A stretch of DNA of 64,000 bases from Thioalkalivibrio sp. ALE31 (lineage in GTDB: Bacteria; Pseudomonadota; Gammaproteobacteria; Ectothiorhodospirales; Ectothiorhodospiraceae): positions 62,001 to 126,000 of the forward strand of contig NZ_KB905020.1 in the NCBI RefSeq assembly GCF_000377405.1, given 5' to 3'. The notes beneath the pieces are model-generated. The model saw nothing but the letters and a program-made list of their open reading frames with translations, was not told the DNA's origin and searched no databases. Numbering within the stretch: the stretch's first letter is position 1; each line of letters opens with the position of its first letter. The position numbers were made by a program, and so were the translations under genes. Shown here one piece after another: positions 51,467 to 58,940 of this stretch.

Positions 51467-52126
51467 TCAGCCGATCGATCCCATCGGCCCGGGGTAGCTG
51501 ACCTCCTCGAGCTTGCCGGTGTCGACGTCGTAGATGAAACCGCGCACCGTTACCGCGTCGGGCCCACTGCTGGGCAGCCAGGGATGATTCTTGATCACCG
51601 ACATACCCCGCCGGACGTCCCACGCCAGGCGCTCCATGTTGTTGTCGTCGCGCGGCGAATCCAGTGGTTCGAGCGGACCGCGAAAAGCGTGGAAAGCGGC
51701 CGGACTACTTGAGGCCTGCCCAGTACTGACGAAGGTGCGACCGGTCGCCTGACCGAGCAGCTGCTCCGCTGCCGCATCACCCTCGAGACCGGCTTTGAGA
51801 AGGTCGTCGGTAAAGGCGAGCATTCCGCAACGCGTGTGGTGGATGAGGATGATCTCATTGGTATTCAGCAAGTGATGCGAAATGATCAGGCAGCGGATCG
51901 CATCCTCGGTCACGACGCCGCCTGCGTTGCGGATGATGTGTGCCTCGCCGGTCTGCAAACCCAGCAGGTCCTCTACATCCAGGCGCGCGTCCATACAGGC
52001 CACGACCGCCACGCGCCGCGACGGCTGGATGGGCTGCTCGCCGGGGTGGCTGGGTTCGTGGACCGGCTGGCCACTGGCGTATTGCTCATTATTGCGAAGC
52101 AGTTCATCGGTGCTCGAAGTGGCCAT
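51467..52126 (-). CDS. Beta-class carbonic anhydrase
   Basis: 219 residues. Zinc ligands C44 (in [10 protein letters not shown] with D46 and R48), H97 and C100 (IHHTRCGM), the normal beta-CA set. Other family parts are [21 protein letters not shown] and the C-terminal [16 protein letters not shown]. It interconverts CO2 and bicarbonate in the cytoplasm. About 40 residues between HHTRCGM and [12 protein letters not shown] are not typical. It lies between a toxin-antitoxin module and a repeat-rich spacer. Confidence 0.92.
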   Translation of the reverse strand: MATSSTDELLRNNEQYASGQPVHEPSHPGEQPIQPSRRVAVVACMDARLDVEDLLGLQTGEAHIIRNAGGVVTEDAIRCLIISHHLLNTNEIILIHHTRCGMLAFTDDLLKAGLEGDAAAEQLLGQATGRTFVSTGQASSSPAAFHAFRGPLEPLDSPRDDNNMERLAWDVRRGMSVIKNHPWLPSSGPDAVTVRGFIYDVDTGKLEEVSYPGPMGSIG

Positions 52127-52470
52127 GGCGACGCCTCCAATCCTGTCTGACGCATGCCCATGCGTCGTTCCGCGTTGGCGGGTTTCTGTGCGTTCGGATA
52201 ACTCTTCTTATAGCCACTCGTCCCGGACAATGAAAGGCGCATACAAGGCGTTTCGGTAACGCAGTCAACGGGGCAGGGCAGCACGCGGCACGGCCTCAGA
52301 TCGTGCCTTTTGCCCCTGCGAGGCTGGAAGCCAATCCGCAAGATCGGAACATCCCTCGCGGATCTTCCTGGCTCATCGCGGAGAGTCCTCCAACAAGATC
52401 TGGGTACGTACGGGGGTGTCGAAGCATGGGCAAAAGGCAAGGTCGGGCCCCGGGCCCTCACGGTCCCCCG

Positions 52471-52548
52471 GTAGGAGCTTGCTCGCAAGCGAAGCCCCCG
52501 CCAAAGCCGGGCCCGGGCAGGAGCCTTCGCCTGCAAGCAGCCACCTAC
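52471..52548. repeat. REP-like palindrome, family A
   Basis: Arms GTAGGAGCTTGCTCGCAAGC and GCCTGCAAGCAGCCACCTAC with inner GCCCCCGCC/GGCAGGAGC. Close to 43787-43864. Confidence 0.75.
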
Positions 52549-52565
52549 CGGGGGTGTCCTGGGCT

Positions 52566-52635
52566 GTGGGAGGCCAGCCCTCTGGCCGATGGTGTCGGGT
52601 CGAGCGCCGGATCGCTCAGGGGGCTGAGCTCCCAC
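52566..52635. repeat. REP-like palindrome, family E
   Basis: Starts GTGGGAGGCCAGCCCTCTGG and ends GGGGGCTGAGCTCCCAC. Confidence 0.7.
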
Positions 52636-52745
52636 GGGTCCGGGAGTATATTCTCCTGCGGCGAGCTCTACCCCGTCACGCGCCCCCTTGCACCACATAG
52701 GGCAAGACGGTATCCACCGGGGCTCGTTCGTATCCCGCGCCGGTC

Positions 52746-52846
52746 GTCATCCCCGAACCCGCGTAGCGCTTATCCGGGATCTCCGGCGCCGGGGTAGAAC
52801 CTCGTTATTGCGATCCCGGCTCTTCGCTACGCTCGGCTGGGATGAC
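52746..52846. repeat. Family B palindromic repeat, copy 5
   Basis: 101 bases from GTCATCCCCG to GCTGGGATGAC; the short GAAGGTGGGTGTCCTCTTTC motif follows 16 bases later. Confidence 0.8.
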
Positions 52847-52918
52847 TGCGAGAGAACCGGAAGAAGGTGGGTGTCCTCTTTCTTTCAGTCCCTGGCCTGG
52901 AAAATCATGTTCTTGCAT

Positions 52919-52994
52919 GGGGTCAGACCTTGCCTTTTGGACCTTGCCTTTTGCCTCTCCCTTGATGGGGGGTCAAAAGGCAAGGTCTGACCCC
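52919..52994. repeat. GGGGTCAGACCTTGCC inverted repeat, family D
   Basis: Left arm 52919-52939 and right arm 52974-52994 are a perfect 21-base inverted repeat; between them lies a second ACCTTGCCTTTTG. Other members: 49284-49344 and 53136-53190. Confidence 0.85.
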
Positions 52995-53062
52995 CGAGTT
53001 CCCTAGTCGAGATAAGTGAAGGGCTTGGGGCGAGCGGGAATCCTTGGTGCGAGGGGCTGTTT

Positions 53063-53128
53063 TTAGGTGACTTGCCAATCCTTTCCTCTTTGCTTCGCCT
53101 GGCCGAGGATTTGGAGGGCGGCGAGCTG
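53063..53128 (-). pseudogene. Fossil 3' end of a second restriction-modification gene
   Basis: The minus strand reads QLAALQILGQAKQRGKDWQ, then VT and stop. The intact enzyme at 53820 ends VLAALQILGQAQQAGEVWRLV and stop. DNA identity is strongest over GCCTGGCCGAGGATTTGGAGG. The remnant is cut off at its 5' side exactly where a GGGGTCACACCTTGCC element begins, 8 bases away, so a related gene once ended here. Confidence 0.75.
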
Positions 53129-53135
53129 GAATCAT

Positions 53136-53190
53136 GGGGTCACACCTTGCCTTCTGCCTCTCCCTTGATGCGGGGGGCAAAAAGGCAAGG
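53136..53190. repeat. Family D inverted repeat, diverged
   Basis: GGGGTCACACCTTGCCTTCTG...GGCAAAAAGGCAAGGC, shorter arms than 52919-52994, directly beside the fossil gene end. Confidence 0.65.
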
Positions 53191-53245
53191 CTTAATATCC
53201 CTCTCGGATTTTCAAGGGTTCTGAGGCTTGGTCCGTTCGTGACGT

Positions 53246-53764
53246 TCATAAAGGCGTTGGGGGCGGCGGATCGTTTCTCCGCATGCCGAAAAACCGAAAT
53301 CCTGCAAGGAATAGTCGTTTTTGGCCCAGATTGATCGTGGATTCCAGAAGAGCCTTTGACTGTTTTGCAATGTCTGAAAAATGTTCAGTGATGTAGTCTT
53401 CCTCGGTCCTGTTGTACAAGTCAACCATTGCGCTATTTAGATCTTGGTAGGCCTGAACAACTCGTTGTGCATCGTGGGCTGGAAATAGTAGTTGCAGGCG
53501 TGCGATGGAGTCGCGGAGCTCTGGGGCGGTCTTGGTTACGGCACCTCGGAGTTGTTGCATCTCGGTTGCTGTTGCCACAGTAACGCCCATGGTCTCCGTC
53601 TGATTGGCCTCATGAAAGTGGACGAGCGTGTTGGCGGACAGGGTAATCGAGCTCAGCGTCTCATAGCGTTCAAGCCAAAGCCTCTCTGCCCTAGATTTCA
53701 ATACAGCAAAATATGCGCCGAATGCTGCGCCCAAAAATGCGATGATGAGTGGAAGAAGGTTCAT
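53246..53764 (-). CDS. Small membrane-anchored protein, function unknown
   Basis: 172 residues: one N-terminal transmembrane segment (NLLPLIIAFLGAAFGAYFAVL), then a long polar helical part (RAERLWLERYETLSSITLSANTLVHFHEAN, later LRDSIARLQLLFPAHDAQRVVQAYQDLNSAMVDLYNRTEEDYITEHFSDIAKQSKALLE). No family I recognise. Base composition is visibly less GC-rich than the neighbours, a sign of transfer. It lies between the restriction-modification gene and a fossil of the same gene's 3' end, so it may have travelled with it. Confidence 0.65.
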   Translation of the reverse strand: MNLLPLIIAFLGAAFGAYFAVLKSRAERLWLERYETLSSITLSANTLVHFHEANQTETMGVTVATATEMQQLRGAVTKTAPELRDSIARLQLLFPAHDAQRVVQAYQDLNSAMVDLYNRTEEDYITEHFSDIAKQSKALLESTINLGQKRLFLAGFRFFGMRRNDPPPPTPL

Positions 53765-53819
53765 TTATTCTCCATTTGACTCAGCCGACGCCGCAGTGAC
53801 GTTTTCAGCCCTAGCCGGC

Positions 53820-56800
53820 TCAAACTAGTCGCCACACCTCTCCCGCCTGTTGTGCCTGGCCGAGGATTTGGAGGGCGGCCAACACTTGGGTGATCGACCT
53901 CGTTGGTTTGCGCTTGAAGTGGCTGGCCAGGGCTTCGGGGGTCTGGGGGCCGATGGCGAGGAGGCGGCGGACGGCTTCGACCTGGTCGGGCATGGATTTG
54001 GGCCAGGTGGGCTTTTTGGTCGGTTCGGTCGGGGTGTCGGCTGCGGCCTCGGGTTTGGCTTCCAGGGTGGCGGTGGTCTGGGTGGCTTCGGGGGCCTGGT
54101 AGTCGGGGCGGAGCCAGCGGATGTGGCCCTGGGCTTCTTCGGCGGCGCGTTCGGCGTTGAGCGCGACGAGGCGGCTGAGGAGTTCTTCTTCGGCTTCGGC
54201 CTGGTCGGCGGGTTTGTCCGGCAGCGGGGTGGTGGCGCCGGGGCGGCCGACGAGGCGGTCGGCGAGGTCGTTCCAGGCGTAGGCGTCGAAGACGGCGCGG
54301 TCGAGGGCGTCGTGCAGTTCGCGCAGCAGGGAGACGAGGCCCTGTTCGTGGACGGCGCGTTCCTTTTCGGTCAGCGGTTCTTCGGCGCGCAGTTTTTCCA
54401 GCACGTTGTACATGCCGGTGAGGGTGAGGTCCGGGTGCTCGGCCTGGCGGGCCTTGCGGTGGGCGTCGATGCGTTCGCCGAGGTCGCCGATGGTGGCGGC
54501 TTGCTGGTCGTCGAGTTCCGGGAAGGGAAAAGTGTCAAAGCAGCGAATCTTATTGTAGATCGGATCATTGCCAACGCCCAATCGGCTGCCTGTCGCGAGG
54601 CTCCAAATAATGTGGAGCCGCGATTGGAGAACCCCAAGGTGAAACCCGCTCTCCAACGCGATCGTGAACACCTTATGGTCGGTTACGTAAGTGCGGTCGA
54701 TAAACACGAAGACGCGGTGTTTCGACGTTTCTGTGGTCCCGACGAACCGTGGCAGACCCGCCAAGGCAGCTCTTATCTTGGGTCGCTCCCATCCAAATCG
54801 CCACCATAGTTCTCGGATGGATTTTCGCCTGTTCTGGTCTCGCTCTGGTTTTACGTGGTTGAGCACATGCTGGAATGCGGCTGGATTGGCCTTTCGGGAT
54901 TCTTCTTCCGACATTCCGGAGAAGTCGATGACATAGCGCTCGCGAGGCTTCTGAAGAATGTCGCGCCCACCGAGGTAGGGGCGAATACATGATGCGTTTG
55001 ACTGCATCATCTCCGTAGCTGAACCTGAGTCTAGGATAAACCCCGGTCCATGCAGTGCCGACCCCATTCCGCTAAGCCCAAGAGGAGCTTTCAGCGGGAT
55101 CGCTGAGCTTACATTGGCACCAATACTGAGATCTGAAAAAATTGTCCCCGTTCGAGAAGTAAGGGACACATTGCGATAGTCGTCGTTTCCCGAGCGCTCA
55201 GAAACGACCGAAGATAAAATTCCCTGCTGCGCTCCACTGTCTGTGACCGTCATGCTGATACGGACGGCAGCGCCATTGGCGGTGTCCACCCAGGGATGGT
55301 CAGGAACTGCAAAGGCGATTGATACCGGGTTCTTGCCGGAGAGCGCCGATTCGACCACCTTTCGGTTAAATGATTGCCCGATACTGTTGGTAGTGATGAA
55401 GCCGAAGCGCCGCGCTGCGCCCTTGCTGACTTTCTGTGCAGCGATGCACCACCAATACATCACGAAGTCCGCGGAGTCCGGGACGATGCTCCTGAAAACC
55501 TCGCGCATGGCGTCCACATAGCCATCGCCTAGTGCTGCGCGCATTCGTTTTGTTCCGATAAACGGCGGGTTGCCAACGATGAAGTCGGCTTCGGGCCATT
55601 CGGAGCGGCGGGGGTTGCTGTAGTGGTAGACGGGGGTGCGGCCGGTTTCGTCGGGGATGAGTTCGCCGGTGACGGGGCTTTTCTTGTAGCTGATGCCGTC
55701 CCAGATGGTGACGGGTTCGCCGTGCTCGTCGGTCATGGGTTCGCGGGCATCAAAGTCGATCAGCGCGTCGCGGCATTCGATGTTGTGGAAGTCGCGGAGG
55801 ATGGGTTCGGGCAGGCTGAGGCGGCCGTGCAGGCGGTAGTGCCATTGCAGGTAGCCGATCCACAGCACGATCTCGGCGATGGCGGCGGCGCGCGGGTTGA
55901 TCTCCAGCCCGAGAAACTGGTGCGGGTCGACGGTGAGGCCTTCGGTGTCGAAGGTGGCCTGGCCGGCGCTCAGGTCGCGGATGAGGTTGAGCACTTCGCC
56001 TTCGAGGCGCTTGAGGTGTTCCAGCGCGACGTAGAGGAAGTTGCCGGAGCCGCAGGCGGGGTCGAGCACGCGGACTTCGCGCAGGCGCTGGTGGAAGCGG
56101 TGCAGCTCGTCCAGGGCCTTGTCGGGTTTGTTCTGCTGCAGCCAGGCCTCGGCGGCGACCTGCACGGTGTTCCATTCGGCGCGCAGGGGCTCGATGAGCG
56201 TGGGCATGACCAGGCGTTCCACGTAGGCGCGCGGGGTGTAGTGGGCGCCGAGCTTGTGGCGTTCGCGCGGGTCCAGCGCGCGTTCCAGCAGGGTGCCGAA
56301 GATGGCGGGTTCGACGAAGCGCCAGTCGGCCTTGCCGGCCTGGATGAGCAGGCCGATCTGGTCGGCGTTGAGCGGGATGGGGTCGATGTTCTGGAACAGG
56401 CCGCCGTTGAAGCGCTGCAGCTTGTGCATCAGCTGGCCTTCATAGCCGCCGGTGTTCATCGTCTCCCACAGCGAGCGCATGGCGTCGGGGAAGTGTTCGG
56501 GGTTCTGCTGCAGGCGTTCCAGCAGGGCGGTGAAGCTGCCCTTGGGCAGGAGTTCGACGTCCTCGCTGAACATGGTGAACAGGCAGCGCTTGAGGAAGTG
56601 GGCGACGCGTTCGACATCAAAGCCGTGCTGTTCCAGGGACTTGGCCAGTTCGGCCAGGCGTGCGCTGACCTCGCGGGTGACGCGGGCGGCGTGTTTGCTG
56701 GCGTCGAGCTGGTCGGGCGCCAGCCACAGGTGGCGCAGGCGCTGCTGGATCTCGGGGTCGCGCAGTTCTTCCAGGCGGATGCGGTGGCGGCTCGGGTCCG

Positions 56801-57314
56801 GGTAGGGGACGTAGGTGCCGCCGGAGCGGGAGAACTCGGCGTAGAGCTCCAGGCTGCGGCCGACATCGGTGACGACGATGAACGGCGGGCGGCCTTCGTC
56901 TTCCGGCAGGGCGCGCACGTACTGGTCGGCCTGGTTCTGCGCGGCGAGCATGGCCTTGTCCCACCCCTGGGTGTGCAGGCCCTTGCCGGTCTGCTTGGCC
57001 TCCAGCACGAAGCAGCCGCGGCGGTAGAGGTCGATGTAGCCGCGGTTTTCGGTGCCGTCCGGGTTGCGGATGGTGACGCGGCGTTCGAACACGTAGGCGT
57101 TGTCGCGGGTGTCGTCGCTGGCCGGGTCGGGCTGCGGCAGATCCAGCAGCGCGCACAGCTCGGTGAGGAAGAGCTGGTAGTTGGCGCGCTCGCTGCCGCC
57201 CGTGTCGCGCCAGCGGTCGAGGAAGGCCTCGACCTGGTCCGGCGGGGCAATGGGGGCGGGGCCGGATTCTTCGGCGTGGGCCGGGCGGGCCGCGAGTCCA
57301 TCCATGTGACGCAT
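53820..57314 (-). CDS. Single-chain type IIG/IIL (MmeI-like) restriction-modification enzyme
   Basis: 1164 residues. N-terminal nuclease motif D95...E105-x-K107 in GYIDLYRRGCFVLEAKQTGKG; helical spacer; N6-adenine methyltransferase with motif I DPACGSGNFLY (from 418) and motif IV NPPF (N582); target-recognition region about 600-930; and C-terminal helices ending in a winged-helix-like MPDQVEAVRRLLAIGPQTPEALASHF. It should methylate and cut DNA as one protein. The target-recognition part (about 54530-55570) is visibly lower in GC than the two flanks. No DISARM or BREX partner genes are nearby. An ATG three codons in is an alternative start. Confidence 0.88.
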   Translation of the reverse strand: MRHMDGLAARPAHAEESGPAPIAPPDQVEAFLDRWRDTGGSERANYQLFLTELCALLDLPQPDPASDDTRDNAYVFERRVTIRNPDGTENRGYIDLYRRGCFVLEAKQTGKGLHTQGWDKAMLAAQNQADQYVRALPEDEGRPPFIVVTDVGRSLELYAEFSRSGGTYVPYPDPSRHRIRLEELRDPEIQQRLRHLWLAPDQLDASKHAARVTREVSARLAELAKSLEQHGFDVERVAHFLKRCLFTMFSEDVELLPKGSFTALLERLQQNPEHFPDAMRSLWETMNTGGYEGQLMHKLQRFNGGLFQNIDPIPLNADQIGLLIQAGKADWRFVEPAIFGTLLERALDPRERHKLGAHYTPRAYVERLVMPTLIEPLRAEWNTVQVAAEAWLQQNKPDKALDELHRFHQRLREVRVLDPACGSGNFLYVALEHLKRLEGEVLNLIRDLSAGQATFDTEGLTVDPHQFLGLEINPRAAAIAEIVLWIGYLQWHYRLHGRLSLPEPILRDFHNIECRDALIDFDAREPMTDEHGEPVTIWDGISYKKSPVTGELIPDETGRTPVYHYSNPRRSEWPEADFIVGNPPFIGTKRMRAALGDGYVDAMREVFRSIVPDSADFVMYWWCIAAQKVSKGAARRFGFITTNSIGQSFNRKVVESALSGKNPVSIAFAVPDHPWVDTANGAAVRISMTVTDSGAQQGILSSVVSERSGNDDYRNVSLTSRTGTIFSDLSIGANVSSAIPLKAPLGLSGMGSALHGPGFILDSGSATEMMQSNASCIRPYLGGRDILQKPRERYVIDFSGMSEEESRKANPAAFQHVLNHVKPERDQNRRKSIRELWWRFGWERPKIRAALAGLPRFVGTTETSKHRVFVFIDRTYVTDHKVFTIALESGFHLGVLQSRLHIIWSLATGSRLGVGNDPIYNKIRCFDTFPFPELDDQQAATIGDLGERIDAHRKARQAEHPDLTLTGMYNVLEKLRAEEPLTEKERAVHEQGLVSLLRELHDALDRAVFDAYAWNDLADRLVGRPGATTPLPDKPADQAEAEEELLSRLVALNAERAAEEAQGHIRWLRPDYQAPEATQTTATLEAKPEAAADTPTEPTKKPTWPKSMPDQVEAVRRLLAIGPQTPEALASHFKRKPTRSITQVLAALQILGQAQQAGEVWRLV

Positions 57315-57635
57315 GTCCGTTTACGTGTTGGGCCTGACCTTACCGATTCTGTTGGCGGTTGTCCTGTGGGGTGCGGCTCTTGGGGTGAGGTGTGTAGTGC
57401 CGTGGTGGGTTCGTGCGTGGGAGATCCCGGCTCTTCGCTTCGCTGCGGGCGGGATGACGAGCGGGTGCTGCGGGCGGGATGACGGTGTGTGGTGGGGCAC
57501 AAATTGTGGGAGTGTGCTGTGGGAGCGTGCTTGCACGCGAAGCCTTTGACTGTGTCTGGCTTTGGCAGGGGCTTCGCCTGCAAGCAGGCTCCCACAAGGG
57601 GAGGCGGGCTGGTCGGGTAATTTCTTCGGGTGGGG
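57315..57635. other. 321-base spacer upstream of the restriction-modification gene
   Basis: Contains a half family B unit (57421-57458), a second GCGGGCGGGATGACG (57468-57482) and a REP (57519-57595). No gene. Confidence 0.6.
57519..57595. repeat. REP-like palindrome, family A
   Basis: GTGGGAGCGTGCTTGCACGCGAAG with the inverted CTTCGCCTGCAAGCAGGCTCCCAC, and inner AAGCCTTTGACTG/TCTGGCTTTGGC. Confidence 0.75.
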
Positions 57636-58538
57636 TTAATGGGTTGGGAGGCAGTCGGGTAGGGATTGTTCGAGCGAGTGGGGGGTGATGCCGAGGTCGG
57701 CGAAGGTGCCGAGGGTGGGGTTGGCGATGTTGTCCTGTTGCATCAGGTAGAGCTGGTCGCGGGTCAGGGGCGGGTTGGGGAGCAGTGAGCCGAGGGCGGC
57801 CAGGACGTGCCAGACGGTAAATGGCATGGGCAGCATGGGGCGTTTGCGGCCCAGGTGCGTGAGGACCAAGGCCACGATCTGGCGGTAGGTGAGGATGTCC
57901 GGGCCGCCGAGTTCGTAGATGGGGTGTGTGGGCGGCTCGTCTGCGCACAGGCTCGTGAGGGCGCGGGCGATGTCGCTGACGTGTACCGGTTGCAGGCGGG
58001 TGGTGCCGCGGCCGAACAGGGGAATCACCGGCAGGGGCGCGAGGCCGGCCAGGTTGCGCAGGAAGGCGTCGCCCGGGCCGAAGAGGACGCTGGGGCGCAC
58101 GATGATGGCGTTGGGGAATTCGTGCAGGACGGCGGCTTCGCCTTGCGCTCGGGCACGGATGTACGACGATGGCGAGCGGCTGTCGGCGCCGATGCCCGAG
58201 ATCTGCACGACGCGCTCCAGGCCCGCGTTCTGGGCGGCGCGGGCGAGGCGCGCGGCGCCTTCGACGTGGATGGTGGTGAAGCGCAGGTTGCGTTGCTCCA
58301 CGTACAGGCTGACGGCGTTGATAACGCCCCTGGCATCTTCCACGGCGCGGGCGACATCGGCATCGTCCCGGATGTCGGCGCGGCAGTGCTCCACTCGGGG
58401 GTGATTTTGCAGAGAATCCGGCAGTACCGGGCGGCGCGAGGCGATGCGCACGGTGTGCCCGGCGTCGAGCAGTTCGTGCACCGTGGCGCGGCCGAGAAAG
58501 CCGGTGCCGCCGAATACCGTGATGCGCTTCGGGTGCAT
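57636..58538 (-). CDS. NAD(P)-binding atypical SDR, complex I NDUFA9-like
   Basis: 300 residues. ITVFGGTGFLGRATVHELLDAGHTVRIASR is the nucleotide fold, QISGIGADSRSPSSYIRARAQGE takes the place of the Tyr-Lys active site, and RPSVLFGPGDAFLRNLA plus QPVHVSDIARAL follow. This matches the NDUFA9-like/ubiquinone-linked atypical SDR group; members bind NADPH and often lack enzymatic activity. Monocistronic, upstream of tRNA-Val on the other strand. Confidence 0.85.
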   Translation of the reverse strand: MHPKRITVFGGTGFLGRATVHELLDAGHTVRIASRRPVLPDSLQNHPRVEHCRADIRDDADVARAVEDARGVINAVSLYVEQRNLRFTTIHVEGAARLARAAQNAGLERVVQISGIGADSRSPSSYIRARAQGEAAVLHEFPNAIIVRPSVLFGPGDAFLRNLAGLAPLPVIPLFGRGTTRLQPVHVSDIARALTSLCADEPPTHPIYELGGPDILTYRQIVALVLTHLGRKRPMLPMPFTVWHVLAALGSLLPNPPLTRDQLYLMQQDNIANPTLGTFADLGITPHSLEQSLPDCLPTH

Positions 58539-58664
58539 GGTGAGCCCCTTGGTTCAAGTTCGCCGGGCGGTATGACTGAGCGACGGCTTGTCGCGCAGAC
58601 CGGCCGGGTCAGCGGCGCCGTGTTGCCCCTGGGAAAGCCGGAAGGCGATGCGTTGCGATGGGCT

Positions 58665-58692
58665 TTGACAGGGGGCGGGGAGTCGGTACAAT
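58665..58692 (+). promoter_or_regulatory. Sigma-70 promoter of tRNA-Val
   Basis: TTGACA (58665-58670), 16 bases, TACAAT (58687-58692), then a GC-rich ACGCGGCT discriminator, 18 bases before the tRNA. The GC-rich discriminator suggests stringent control. Confidence 0.85.
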
Positions 58693-58710
58693 ACGCGGCT
58701 CGAAGACGAC

Positions 58711-58787
58711 AGGCGCGTAGCTCAGCTGGTTAGAGCACTACCTTGACATGGTAGGGGTCGTTGGTTCGAGTCCAATCGCGCCTACCA
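58711..58787 (+). tRNA. tRNA-Val (anticodon GAC)
   Basis: 77 bases with encoded CCA. The acceptor stem AGGCGCG pairs with CGCGCCT over 7 bases, D-arm GCTCAGCTGGTTAGAGC, anticodon arm CTACC-TTGACAT-GGTAG with GAC at 58745-58747, T-arm GTTGG-TTCGAGT-CCAAT. It reads GUC and GUU valine codons. Confidence 0.97.
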
Positions 58788-58794
58788 GTTTGTA

Positions 58795-58834
58795 GAAAAA
58801 AGCGAGTCAGGGTCCGCCCGGCTCGCTTTTTTTG
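58795..58834 (+). terminator. Rho-independent terminator after tRNA-Val
   Basis: AAAAAAGCGAG pairs with CTCGCTTTTTTT (AGCGAG 58801-58806, CTCGCT 58822-58827) and a T7 run follows. Confidence 0.85.
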
Positions 58835-58940
58835 TGTCCGGGGTTCGGGCGGGCGCGTCGACAGGGCCGAGTAGAGGCGGCAGGCTGAGCGCTCGCGTGG
58901 GGTTTGAAAGGGGGGCTTCGCGTCCGGCGATGGCTTGGTG

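Larger units (their letters stand above)
52127..53062. other. Long repeat-rich spacer
   Basis: About 0.9 kb without a gene. Contains GGGCAAAAGGCAAGGTCGGGCCCC (family D half, about 52428-52451), a REP (52471-52548), another REP (52566-52635), a family B unit (52746-52846), the short motif AAGAAGGTGGGTGTCCTCTT (52861-52880) and a perfect 21-bp inverted repeat (52919-52994). Confidence 0.65.

Noticed and set aside
33457-53245. CRISPR-like repetition of GTCATCCCGG or GTAGGAGC units
   Set aside because: Copies are hundreds to thousands of bases apart, palindromic, and lack regular spacers; no cas gene is present.
53820-57314. DISARM or BREX system built around the large methyltransferase
   Set aside because: No helicase, DUF1998, PLD or PglZ/BrxC-type partner lies beside it, and the N-terminal D-ExK nuclease motif fits a single-chain type IIG/IIL enzyme.
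58711-58787. tRNA-Val as attachment site of an integrated island
   Set aside because: I found no direct repeat of the tRNA 3' end in the window and no integrase gene.
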